Source of the DNA: Saururus chinensis | Taxonomy: Eukaryota; Streptophyta; Magnoliopsida; Piperales; Saururaceae | Assembly: GCA_035235625.1 (NCBI GenBank) | Contig: CP141150.1 | Location: forward strand, 31,016,756-31,080,755 | DNA length: 64,000 bases | Direction of reading: 5' to 3' | Shown: positions 34,270 to 46,965 of the stretch, piece by piece | Layout: each line of letters starts with the position of its first letter | How positions within the stretch are numbered: position 1 is the first letter of the stretch | The notes under the pieces: generated by a model | The model's database searches: none | What the model was told of the DNA's origin: nothing | Seen by the model: the letters and a program-made list of their open reading frames with translations, nothing else | Program-made: the position numbers and the translations under genes

Positions 34270-34860
34270 CCAGCTTGTTCCTCTCCAGCCCCTCCGTCTT
34301 CACTGTCGCCTCTCTCCCCAATAACTCCACCATGAAGTTGATCATGTCCTCCGCTGATGCCACACATTGCTTTGTCCTCCCCCAGCGAGGCACCGGCTCA
34401 CACTCAACCCACAACAGCTCCCTCACCCAGGTTGCTCGAGAAAGGGATTTTCTTTGAGATTGACACAAGGACCACTCCGGCATCATGTCGGTATTTTCAT
34501 GAATTGGCCTGCCTTAGAGCCGATTTTCAGAAGAACTTCCCTTCTTCGACCAGCCATTTGTTGTTCGACGAAATGCTCGACTCACGGGTAGACGTTGAAG
34601 GGCTGCTCGATGTAGAAGGTCATCTTGTTTTGTATGCTCAATGCCATTCGACAAATGCAAAGTGAAGTTCGTCAACTTATCATGCTCCCCATCTGGGCCA
34701 GTCCTTCACAGCTCCCCTACCAAGTGCTTGATAAAATTTGTCCGCTCCTCCCAGCATTTCCTTCTGAAGTATTTGCAGTCCACCCACCGAGCTGCCTGAG
34801 GCTGAACCTCACCATCTTTCTTTACCACTGTGGGAAGTAAAGGAAAGGCTTTGCTTGAAT
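34270..34860. other. GC-raised block, possible gene or element fragment on the minus strand
   Basis: The base composition rises sharply compared with both flanks. Minus-strand frames include WVDCKYFRRKCWEERTNFI and WVECEPVPRWGRTKQC, then EDMINFMVELLGRE, broken into several frames. They read like a decayed coding sequence (a retroelement gag or captured gene), but I recognise no family. Confidence 0.3.
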
Positions 34861-37800
34861 GCAGAATTTTAATGGGAAGAACAGAGCAGAAGCATATGTG
34901 TTTCATATTAATAGTTTTATTTTGTTCAATTTATGTGGTTGGGTACTTAAAAAAGAGTATCATAAACTTATTTTTTCTTCTCTTAAATGTAAGTTTTACC
35001 ATTTAATAAAATTACTATTTTCCTAAATATAGCTATTAATATGGGATAAAGGGTATGCAACACCAGGAAATTTTATCAACAAAATTTTCTAATTCATGAG
35101 CCGTTGACAAAACTGTAAGTAATCCAATGACGCATTGATGATACAAATACAAAACCATTAAAGTAAGAATTGTGGGTGATGCGGTTTCTTATGGAATCAG
35201 TTAGTTACACTCCTTATTAGGTCACAATTTGCATTGAAAAAGGATTCCTTTGAGATTGAAACTAGAAAATAACCCACTAAGATTGGGAGTAAGATTGGAG
35301 TATGGATTGGAAGGAATATACAAGACACTAAAAGAATTGAGAATGAGCTCTTTATAAAAAACCTAGTAGACTGAAGGCAACTAGCAGTAGATTTTGTACC
35401 GAAGAGGTAGGATGAACTCATCTCCACATAGTTAATAAAATAATATGTGATTATTGCAAGTTTATATACAGTGCATTATATAGCACCATCTCCTTGGGTT
35501 TACATGTGTGCATGGTGTAAGGTCATATCTTAGTTGTACCCTCAACAAAAGCATATACTTGCAACTAAAGAAAAGTCCCCGAATGAGTGCGAATATTTCT
35601 ATAAATCCCTCAATGGAAACCTTGCCCTCTCTTCCCGCATATATCCAAGCAGCAAACAGGCTATAGAATCTTTTTGGCTTGTCAGTCTTCCTACATTGCA
35701 TGACATAAGTCTAGGGTTTGATGATGATGGGGAATTTTTTGAATATCATATCACTGTTAAGGTTTGGCACAATTCTAAGGAGTTTCCCTAGAGAATAGTA
35801 ATCCCATCTAGTGTCAGAAGGGTTCTCATTAAGTAAGGATTGGGAAAGATTGACTTGGCCCATTTGGGAGTTGGTTTACTCTTTTGCATAGGACATCAAC
35901 ACCTACATTGGCATGCCAATGAGGTGTTAATGATCGGGGGAAAATGACCTATTCCCAGCACGGACACGCAGGGATGCATTATTGAGGTATATTAGGCATC
36001 AGCAAGGGGGTTCGCCATGTCAATGATGAGGTCTTGGGTTATTGAATTATGCCTTTATTATAACTAGTAGTTAATTAGTGAAAAGTACAAGATATATGTT
36101 AGTTTCATAATAAACGTAAATAAATAAAAAAAAGACATGACAAAAGACATTTAATGCGGTAATGTATACCCTAAGTTTGAGCTTACCAAAAAAGGGTAGT
36201 AACCTAATGAAAGGCACTTAAGGTCATAACTACATTGTGTTGGTGTAAACTTCATGTGTAGGTCTATCTTAGTCAAGTGAGGGGGTACTTAGTCTTCATA
36301 GGGCTTGAGCCTCCGTCTTCCTTGAGGCTTGGGAGTTTGTTTGGATCTTCATATGATTATAGTACAACACGAAATAAGGTTCTCAACAATTGTAGAAGGC
36401 TGAAAATTGTCGCCACTTAGGTCCATGAACCCTTGTGGGCCTTAGCTCCATGTTGCGGATGGTGCAAGTATTGAAACACCTTGTATTTTAATTTTAATTT
36501 AAATAATATTTATAAGTTATTTTGAGTCTAGGTACACAAGTAAATAGTTTAGCAAACAAATTAGTTTGTACAAAGGCTAAGGCATGCTGAACTAGCCTGT
36601 GGGCCACCATACTTGGGTAGTGTGTTGATGCCAAGTTGACAAAATTTTTTGATACTTTTTTTTCAAAAGAAAATTGAATCACAAATTTGGTGATATGGAT
36701 GGTTTTAGAAATAAAGAAGGTTATCGGCTTAAATTGGGAGAGGATCTTGATCAAAATAGGAAGTTACCCAAATTTGAGAGACACCAGCTTCTTTATCCCC
36801 TCTCTCCCTATTACACCCCAAGCTTTTAAAATTTATTTTCTTAAAACCCAGAATGAAAAAATGAATAATTATAGTAATAAATAAAATTTGCACAAAAAAT
36901 ATCTTGGGAGTGAATTCCTTGCCTTTTGAAATTACAAATATCAACCAAAATGCATAATCTTTGTCATCAAACCATATTATAGAGGGAACATATCTTGCTT
37001 GAGTACATGTCTAAGAAAGATAAATTACATATCAACGATAACAAATTAGCACTTGCTTGCCTACAGTCATCCAAAGAGTCTAAAAGATTAAATCAAGAAA
37101 ATATAAATCCTACACTTCTAGAAGTCATCCTCTCCATACACCCCAAGTCCTTCTAATAGCTTAATCTCCGTGAGCACCTATATCATAAGGATGATAAGTA
37201 TACGGATATACCTAGTGGAATAGTTACACAAGAATCACAAATAATGGTAATATAATAAATAGTTCAATCATCACAAACCAAATTCATAAACATGTAATAA
37301 GTCAAAGTATGAAATCATTATAACATTGTGTCAACACAGTAGCTCAACCACGCATCTATGAGATGTACACCACGCACAAGGTTACTATGACTTGGTAGCT
37401 ACATCTAAGAGTCCAACCATACCTCTCTAGAATATGTACCACCATACTGCTCTACGTCAAACTTTTGCTAAAGACTCTTATCCAGCTCCATCTATGCCAC
37501 AAAGTGAAGGACCACAAAGGCTCATAGACCCAAGTGGTGGAGATTCTTGACTACCATGATTATCGAAACTTTCTTTGTTATATTGCGCTAGGTCATTCAT
37601 CTTTTCATGCTATAACCCATTTGAACCTAACTCCTAGGCCATGGGAGCGGCTCTAGAATATAAACTCTCAACCTTTGGGGAGCTGGAGACCCATGAGTCA
37701 GCCCTCAATCTTGATTTTCTTACATATGGCTAGAGATACTCTATTTTGGAGTCAACCCTACACTAGGCCTATATGTTCTTATGTGTTAAATGCAGTAGTC

Positions 37801-38098
37801 AAGGGACAACTATCCGTTACAAGGATTCACACATAGGGTTTACTTCCCCAATATCATACATGTAATTCTTATCATTTATTCAAACATCTACCATGCATGA
37901 TAACTATGCTATTATATATCTCATGAATAGCATATACTATGGTAGAAATCATACTTGAAAATCATGAACTGATGCACCTTCAACAACCCCATTGATGTGT
38001 AGGTCAAGGTGTTGATGACCATTGATGCCCCCATTGACACATCGAACCCTTACTCATAGTGGATGGACTATGGGAGCCTATCTTGCCAACATCATCAT
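34861..38098. other. spacer, nothing recognised
   Basis: AT-rich DNA with short frames only. A 35534-35791 plus-strand frame and its neighbours have no family similarity. The stretch 37960-38090 repeats CCCATTGATG and CCATTGACAC words without a clear unit. Confidence 0.4.
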
Positions 38099-41000
38099 TG
38101 TCACACCCCCTAACCCGAACTTGTTAGAGGATGCAACAATTTAACCCAAAACCATGAGTTGATTAGAATACAAAACCATCACTTTGTTTGAAAATATATC
38201 AAAGAAGATAAAAGAAATCAAAACTATTATTACCAAGCATACTACAAAACATCTTTGTACAACTCAAAAATTAGGCATAATGATGTCCAATGCCTTCAAA
38301 CATATTAGAAATATCTATAATTATTAAAATGTAAATATTATTAAATAGAACTACAAATTTCAAAGTTTGCTTCAATTATTAACTACTAAGCTATTTCATA
38401 GTAGATCTTCCTATCCTGCTCAACATCTTTTTCATTTTTGTTGTGCTCGCAAAACAAATCATCCTAAGCACCTATGTGATACAATCACAAAGGGGATTCC
38501 CAAAATAAATCAAAAGAGTGAGCTAGTCCTGTAAACAAAAATCTCAAGATGCATAAAAATCTCTACACTACGCTTGTGTAAATAACTTACTTAATGCATC
38601 ATATCGATATATGAGGAAAGTAAATCTATAGGTACCCGACGATATCGTTACTTGTTGTCTGACATGTAAGAACATAAGTGTTATTATGTTATGTATTGAC
38701 TTATGCCATGTAGTTTGAGTCAGTTTACCATCTAAAGATTGATTTATGAAGGTGGAATGAAATGAAGACTCAAATACATATTTTCGCTAGGTAAAAGCAT
38801 TTACACACATCACATTCATATACTTTAAGATAAAAGAGACCTTAGGTAAAAGAATGGTGAGAATTAGATATTTAAATAGTAAAAAATAAAAAAATATGAC
38901 AGAACGATCGATCGATTTTGTGAAAAGATCGATCAACACCTAAAAACAAAGCCAAGAGTTAGTGATAGATCGGCTTGGTGGAACGATCGATCGGTTGAAT
39001 AGTCATGAAGAAAAATACAGGAAATGATCAATCACCCTATAGAAATAATCAATCACTGGAGTGACAAGTTGCCAAATTTAATATTTTTTGATTGAGTTGA
39101 TTCCAAATTGGAGTCTTATTCTTTTTAGGGCTTGTGAGTCTATAAAAAATGATTGAAACGTTATGGAAAAAAGGAGAAGACTTAGAAAACCTAGAGAGTG
39201 TGTGTGGAGTTGTTCTAATAGAAATTTGAGTAAGTTGTCTTCTACATTAAGAAAATCTCAACCATAAATAAAAAAGAATGATTAGAGGTGAGATTAGTAC
39301 ATAAAAATACATGTGATACATGATGTTTGCTAAAGTTTGTTGCTATAAAGATTAAATGAATAGAAGATTCATTACAAGGGGGAGATGAAATATCTATGTT
39401 GATCAAAAGAGTACAAAGGAAGAGAAGATCAAGCTATGTCATTAAACAATAAAGCAATGGTTGATTTAGAATCCAAGAGTAGTGTGAAAAATGAGTTGTT
39501 TGAAGAAAAATGAGTCTTTTATCTATATAATTAGTAATTATATAGTCTCAAGATTACATAGTGCATAGTTGATCTAGACAAAATGTCTCATGATTTTTTT
39601 TAATTTAGTTTTCATGTAAAAATTCTTGTGTATTTTATTTACTAATTTGATTGCGAAATTTCTTATTAGAACACATTAGAATTAGGCACATTAAGTTTAA
39701 CAAAATCTATGTTTATTTTGTTTAAAGGAGGAAGATAAATCTTGTAACTTAATTTTAAGTTAGAGATATTTTATTTTTCTTGGTTTGTCTATGTCAAGCA
39801 CATAGTCCACAAAGCAACATGACATACCTATACCGGTAATACCAAAAAGTCTTTGGTAAGCCGGTGTACACGAACATGACCAAATATCTCATAGCATAGC
39901 TCCATTGTCACGACAATATTCTCAAGAGATCACATGGGGAGAAGTTTCATCCATTCGGAGACAAAACCCCATCATTTCAAATGGAAAACATAATTCATCC
40001 AAAGTCAACCTGCTCATGAAGGCAAAATATGATATAGTTTCAATTGAGCAAAGACTCCAGAAACCACGACTAATCTCTGTAAACATGATTTTGCAATTGG
40101 AATCCAAGAAAGATAGATCATGATGTCATGTAGAATAAGTTCATGCGTGGATAAATATATATGCACATAGACTTAAGAAATTCTACTGTATAATGGTAAT
40201 ATTCTGTTAACTAAATAAAAATGACATGTTAATCCATAAAAATTCAGAGTAAAACAAGGACATATTAGTCAAAGTATATCACCAATCGATTGGCTCCCTT
40301 GGGCAATTGATCGTTCATCTAAAATAAAACAACATTTTTTATTGATCGACACCCTGTGTTGGTCGGTCGGTTAGATGGAAATCATAGTAACTTTACTAAT
40401 CAATCATTACCCTGAGCGGTTGATCTGTAAATTAAATCAAAATTGATAATAACAAAATTAATGGATCATCCCATTGGAGCTGTCAACTGGTCAATCGAAT
40501 GAAAATCACAATAACTTTTCTTATCGATTGTCACACTCGGTAGCCAAACAAAGCAACAATAACCTTAGCGATTGATTGATACATGCTAATGATCAATCGC
40601 TAAAGAACATAATTCGAAAACTACGATTTTTAACCAAAAAATAATTATGATTAGTGACCAAAACTTCATAAATCATTGTATAAACAATGCCAAATTCTTA
40701 GATATGAATATCCCTATAAAATTTAGGGAAAAACTTATAAAAACAACATAAAACTTGCATAAAAGGAAGATCAAACCTAATCATCTATTAAACATGATGA
40801 ATAATCATAATTGCAGGTTTTAATACACTACATTTTAACAAGAAAAAACCCTTTACCTTTAAACAACAAAGAATTACTTCAATTCCTCTTTTAGATAAAA
40901 AAATCCCTAATCAAAGAATTAGGATCCAATAGCTGTAAGCATAAACCACAATTCTTTTTCCAATTGAGGCAAACTACAAACTTGAACTCAATGATTCCTA

Positions 41001-42637
41001 AAACACAAATCTCAAGGTACTGAATAAAAAATATTGATCTAGGGTCATACAAACTTGAATTAATTGGAATAATTTTAGGATTTTACATGGAAAAATGCAT
41101 AGAATTGAGAACATAAAAGAAAGTCTTTGAATCAATCAAAAGTTTTAAGGAATTTTGAAGAAGAATCAATGTAACTAACCTTGGAAGACGGCTAGGGAAA
41201 TTCCCTTCAAATTTTAGTGAGTAAAAATAAGAGAAAGGGTGACTTAGTCTATTTATAGTATTTCGGGTAAGTAGGACTCTATGGGCCCACTTCAAGAACC
41301 AATAGAATAAACATGACTAAACATGAGCCCACTTGGCGGCCAATGAAGGGAAGTGGCCAAGGAGTTGGTGGGGGACAACGAGAAGGGTTGTGGGGCCTAC
41401 CCCTCAATACAAGAAAATTTACTAAAATTGTACCAATTTTGTTGTAAACTCATGGTTTATACTAAGCACTATAATTACTCCATCTCCATGAGTGCACCTT
41501 CCGCATGGCTAGGAGAATCGAGTATGCCACGCCTCAGGCATAACCCTGGTGGACCCGGCCTACCAAATTTTATATGAAAATTCAAAATAATTCTAAGAAA
41601 ATTCTTAATTACTCTCAAAGCATTAACAAATAAAAACAAACCTAAAAATTTTAATTTGTGGATCTTACTAACACATCAAACACACTACTAATGTCCAGTT
41701 TAGCACTGACATGATACAGTGTGTCAATGTGCTTATAATTCATCTTCCTCCAACCATCGATGTCATAACCGATGTGTCAGTAACCAGGTCGATGATCGGG
41801 ATGGAAAACAAACAAAAACCATACTGGGGTGCAACACACTCTCTTACATAAAACATGGTTCTTACATCATTTAAACCATAACTCCTCTAGGAAAAATCAT
41901 GATTTTCGTCATTTAATCTTAGCGAATCATAAATATTATCTTTAATCTAAGTATGACATAATTCTCATAAAACAACCATCATATGCATCTAAACACATCA
42001 CCAAGCATGTAATTAGAATAAAAGTATCCATTTAAATCACAGTATGGTTATAAGGTTAGCAATCATGTTTTTTTCTTTTGTTATCAAGTACAAGGTCTCC
42101 AGCATTCCATCCTTTTCTCCGCTTTCTTTGCTCTTTGTCGCACCCTAGGACTGTCCCTTTGACTTAAAGTGAGTTTCCTAAGAGATTAGGGTCGTACAAC
42201 GTCAAAGAGTATTTGTAGGGGAGCATGGTAATTGAATCTGGTGCACAACCATGTGTGTAATCACTTTCCCACCCCGCTAGCAAAATTGCTCTTATTCATC
42301 AACGTGTCGGTGATTCCATTGATGAATTTAGAAGAAATGCCATTGGGAATGCCAATGCATCATTGTTTGCTTACCGTAATTCTAGGTTTCATTGACATGC
42401 TTACAAACGTATTGGTTCCTACTGACAATAGGAAAATAATTTTACCTACTTAATGACATGTGTCGGTATCTACTGACAGTAATACAATGGCTTCATCAAC
42501 ACACCGATTGATGTGTTGTGTCAGCATCGATGACACCAAAGGTTATCAATTTAAACTCAAATAAAGTCACCAATCTAAAACCTTAAAACACCTCATAAAT
42601 TCAAGGTGTCATGATCCCACATCTCTCATTCTCTCTG
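38099..42637. other. probable decayed LTR element start and ATCGAT-rich repeats
   Basis: TGTCACACCCCCTAACCCG at 38099 is a typical start of plant Ty3-type LTRs, but no matching second LTR was found. Around 38900-39060 and 40280-40610 the sequence is dense in GATCGATCG, GATCAATCAC and ATCGATTG words. In the second stretch roughly 80-110-base diverged units recur (CGACACCCTG, CATTACCCTGAGCGGTTGATC, TGTCACACTCGGTAG). No coding region was recognised. Confidence 0.4.
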
Positions 42638-43340
42638 TGTAACGACCCGTTTTCAGATTACGTCTAACTTGAGGGGTTAGGGGTAATTATATATTTTAAA
42701 TAGAATTTAGGGGATTTTAGGAAATGAGTTCCTATATATAAGTAAAACTCGAAGTAACAAGCGTAACAAATCAAAGAACGCGTAAAATGGAGGTCAGGAT
42801 TAAAAGTTATGACCATTGGAAGTGCCACATAGGGGGGGCCAACTTAAAAAGTGCAAGATTGCCTATCCATGTGAGGTCTAATTTTGTAGGGTTCGTCAAT
42901 ATGAGTCCATTAGTACTAAGAACGCGCAATTCTGACTTCGGGTAGGAAGCTATTGTGTTTTGAAGTTGGGATCATATTTGAATAATATAAGAATAAGATA
43001 ATAGAGAAAAGGATGAAATTACTAATGTCATCCAGCATGAGCCGAGCCATGTAGTTGGGCATGAGCCGTGGCATGGGTCATGGGGCTTGCGCGACATGCA
43101 GCATCTGCGCGTCAGCGCCATGAGTGCACGGGGCACGGGTACGGTGCTGCCTCATAGGCGTGTGACACATATCTTGTGTGTGTGTGCCGATTTCGTCTAC
43201 TCTCGGGTCTTTCCTCTATAAATAGGAAACCCGTATGATCTTCTGAAGGAATTTTCTGGCATGTTCTAAGTCCGTTTTCGTATGTTAAAGAGGCGTTCTT
43301 AGCTAATTCGAGTGCATTCTATGTAATAAAAATGTTCACT
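42638..43340 (+). mobile_element. LTR-like sequence starting TGTAACGACCCG
   Basis: The start matches the common opening of plant Ty3-type LTRs. A promoter-like CTATAAATAGGAAACCC lies at 43215-43231, the right place for an LTR. The end is not clear; LINE-like coding begins soon after 43340. Probably a solo or truncated LTR. Confidence 0.45.
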
Positions 43341-43347
43341 CTTCAAG

Positions 43348-43800
43348 TTGGCAACTTTAGAGAATAAAAATAGCCCAGGGCTGGCAGGGCATGAGGAGGC
43401 TCTACCCAATGCCCTTAGGCCAAAATGGAGAAAAATGACTTTTGTATGGAATAACATAGTGGAGGCTAGGAGTGTGCTTGATAGTGGAGCAAGATGGTCC
43501 ATTGTCATTGGCAATGGGGAGAAGGTGAATATTTGGAGTAATAGGTGGTAGCCAGGTCATCTACTTTTAAAACTATTTCTACCTACTATGTGCTCCAAAG
43601 TGAAACTGCAGTCTTTTAGCTTTTTTAATAAGTGAGAAACATTGGAATGAGAAGCTTATTAGAGATGTCTTCCTGTTGTTAGATGTTGATGTTGTTTTAA
43701 ATATTCAGTAGATGATCAGATGCATGAGGAGAAACTCATATAAGCTGGTAGTGCAAAGGGTAACTTTATAGTAAAGATTGCATACGAAAGAAAGCAAGGA
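43348..43800 (+). pseudogene. LINE (non-LTR retrotransposon) fragment, zf-RVT region
   Basis: The frame 43348-43551 contains WNNIVEARSVLDSGARWSIV followed by GNGEKVNIWSNRW. This is the pattern W..I..AR..L..G..W.IGNG..V.IW...W typical of the region after the reverse transcriptase in plant LINEs. After a stop, diverged sequence continues (KLFLPTMCSKVKL-like). The RT core itself is absent. Confidence 0.7.
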
Positions 43801-45651
43801 ATGCATGGAAGCTATTGATATTTGAAATTAATGGCATATATACTAATGCACATTAGCACCAACCTTTCAAGATGTATGACTCCTATGCATTCCTTACGAT
43901 GATCGCTTTATCAGTAGGGAGCATAAAAAATGCTTCTCATGGCAAATAACTGCATAAATTTGCAAGAAGCATGATGCTCTTCTAAGGTGTGGTCTAAAAT
44001 GATTCGGCACCATAATTAGCGGATGAATGTCCCTAGGAAAACTAGGGCATTTGGAAATGTTGCAGGGATATCCTCCCATTGAAGAGCAACCTTGAAAGGT
44101 CTGTTGTTCTAAATAACCTCTGTGATTTGCGGGAAGGGAAAAACACATCCTCTGCTCATGCAATATGGTATTGTCCTCATGATCAAGTAGTGCAAAAAGA
44201 ATAGTCACAAGGTTTCAAAGTGGCTAGAGTGATTGGGAAGCGTTTTTTATGCTCTGCTCTGACAATGAGCCGAGCGTAAGAATTCATAGAGAGCATCCAT
44301 TTTCAAGATGAATGGTGCACATGCTAACGCATGTTAGTGCAAGTATTTCAAGGAACATGAAAAATGCTTCCGAGTGATTGATCATTTATCGTTGGTGGTA
44401 GAAAGGTCTTCTCATGTGGAAGAATTCTGTATCATAGCATGGTGCATTTGGAGGGGCAAAAACCTTATTCGAACTAATGGTAAAAAATCTTCCCTTAAAA
44501 AGATATCAGTTAATATCTAGAGTTCTTCAAGACGTGCAAGAAAGGAGCACATATTAATTATTTTTAGGAAAATATTAGAAAGAATGCACTCGCAATATAC
44601 GTAAAAATACAAATTAAATAAAAAATAAATTAAAAATAAAATTTGTAATAAACAAAGATCTCCCTTGCATGTTACGCTACAATACATGCTTTTATGATCA
44701 TAATAATTATGAATTATATGCACATATAGGCTAAATATTAAGTTATAAATTGGCAAAGAAAATAGTGACGAAGGACTTTGTGTCATAGAACATATTTATA
44801 TTTAGGACCAATTCGGTAACAAGCCTCATTTAATAGAACTTGTTGAGAATTTCTCAATGGCATAAAAAAATGTGTGATTTAGGTAAACATAATCATATAA
44901 AATCTCATTTGATAGAGTTCGTTGAAAGCTTTCCAATGATGCTAATAATGCGTGAATCTGAATTTAGGAGTACACAATATAATCTTGCAAAGTTAAAATT
45001 AATATAACATAAAAAATAAGGTTATGTCATATCAACAACCAATATTAGGTTGACACGGAGTAACCTTCTAAATGATGAACCTAAGTAAATAATTTTATAA
45101 AATTTTCTCAAATGAGAGATCAATTCAAAATCGTAGTAAAGGGCATATGGATATAAAATATGGGTAAAAATTAATGGTAATAAAAGTGGGTAAAATAATT
45201 AAAAAATGAAAGTTTTATCGTTACTCAATTTGCTTTATATAGTAAATATGATTACAACCAAATTTTTGTTCATTCGCATATTTGATATTTTGCTAAAGAT
45301 GCATCTTTGATATTTTATTAAAACAGTCTTTCATATCTTTTGATTGGGTAACCCGACTGATTAATGTAAAAAAATTGGAGGCATTTTTATACATGAATCA
45401 CTTTAGATCATCGACTGAATGAAATGAGAAACTTTATATGCTGCTCCGAAGCACTGCACTATCTATAAATGTCAATTAGTTCCAAAGGCATTACAGCGTT
45501 GAAACATGTTTTAATTAACTCCAAGAAAATAAGAACATTAAGACCATTAAATTATAAAGAATAGTAAGGACCTCACTAAGAGGGGAGTCCGGCCTACCAA
45601 AAGGGCGAAAGAAATACCACAAAACGAGTGTAAAATAAGTGTAGTAGTAGA
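43801..45651. other. spacer, possible retroelement debris
   Basis: No gene recognised. ATTTGATAGAGTTCGTTGA (about 44912) and AATAGAACTTGTTGAGA (about 44831) are two related short blocks of a kind often seen in decayed LTRs. AATGCACATTAGCACC (about 43847) and GCACATGCTAACGCATG recur loosely. Confidence 0.35.
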
Positions 45652-46075
45652 GTGGTGAAGTAAACTTTAGGTGAATGGAAGGCAATCAGGCTTAGATGTA
45701 GATTGCACCAAACAAGTGTAAATGACTTCAGAAGCAGCAAATAACGAAAATGGACTGAAAATGAAATGCCTATTTTGCTTAATATATCAGCCCTAATGTA
45801 GGATAACTGTCAGTAAAGATTTGCTTAAATAGTTCCAGACATCACTTCAGAATTAGCATTTTGGTCATATTTTCTCCTCCAAGCTAAGCTGGGGATCCAA
45901 TAATTGTGGCAAAGTTGGGCTTGTTATCAAAGTTACAAAAAACAAAATAAGTTGTTTGTTACCCCTTGGTTTGCACAAGAAAGCTTTTTGTTTTTACTTG
46001 GCTTCTTCCTTATACCTTTCCCCCTTTTTCATGTCTTTATGTGTTCTTAATCATATGATGAATTCTCGTCATCAT
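45652..46075. repeat. second copy of the non-coding segment at 29933-30300
   Basis: Carries TTGCACCAAACAAGTGTAAA, GCAAATAACGAAAATGG, CCTTGGTTTGCACAAGAAAG and TTTTTACTTGGCTTCTT in the same order as the first copy, followed by ATCATCATCA. It lies outside any recognised gene. Confidence 0.8.
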
Positions 46076-46367
46076 CATCACGAAGGTGTAGGCCAGCATG
46101 TGGGCATGGGCCCGCATCATGGTGCACATGTGGCCAGCATTCCTTGGCGTGTGTGTTAGCATTTCTCAACAAATAATGCACATTAGCACTCCCTTAAGCA
46201 AGCTATATTCTAGTCTATTTTGTACTTAAAACTAAAAGGTTTGTGAAATTCACTTGCCCATCTACATTCATCAGCTTCACCTTTCCACCCACGCTTTTCA
46301 TCATCTAGACTTAACCGTCATAAGGAAGACAAATAGGAGCAATCTCATGATAACCCATTTTCTCCAA

Positions 46368-46584
46368 AGTGTATATATATAGGTTTAATTTAACACTATA
46401 GTACCTACCATTGAATGAATTCTGAATTGCAAATGAATAGCATTGAATTGATTCTATGTTGAAAACGAATATCATAAGTGTATATATGGGTTTAATTTAA
46501 CACTAATAGTACCTACCATTGAATGAATTCTGAACTAAAAATGAATAGCATTGAATTGATTTAATGTTGAAAACGAATATCATG
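46368..46584. repeat. tandem duplication, period 108 bp
   Basis: Two copies start AAGTGTATATAT at 46368 and 46476 and share GGTTTAATTTAACACTA, GTACCTACCATTGAATGAAT and GTTGAAAACGAATATCAT. Diverged half-units (CTAGAAACGAGAATATCATT) continue to about 46700. Confidence 0.9.
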
Positions 46585-46716
46585 CTGGATTCTGTGCTAG
46601 AAACGAGAATATCATTAAATCCATTCTACCCTGGATACAAATAGGGTTAGCTAGATTCTGCTAATACCATTGAGTCAATTCTACACTAAAAGTGAATAAG
46701 TATTGAACCAGACTTA

Positions 46717-46965
46717 CTAATAATCCTTATTGGTGCTGATGAAGATGATGTTCACTTTCTTATCAAACCTATCACCAATGGCAACCAAAGTGACAGAGAG
46801 ACCATTCTCAGCTAGAAAGCTTCTGTCTTTGGTTGGATTTGTTATGTCCTTGAACCTGACCTGCACAAACATCAATTTGCATAGGTTGCTGGCTGGGCGG
46901 CCATCATGTGCTTGGTTGACCCTGACCAACACATGCACCAGAACCTGCTCATGATGCCGAGACAT
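46717..46965 (-). other. unrecognised open frame, 82 codons
   Basis: The frame reads MSRHHEQVLVHVLVRVNQAH, with LMFVQVRFKDITNPTKDRSF and IGDRFDKKVNIIFI. The composition looks more like protein than the neighbouring frames, and base composition rises over it. I know no family that fits, and no splice-consistent extension was found. It could be a captured gene piece or chance. Confidence 0.25.

Noticed and set aside
38900-40610. Regularly recurring GATCGATC words as a CRISPR-like array
   Set aside because: Units are diverged, spacing is irregular, and the context is plant nuclear DNA.
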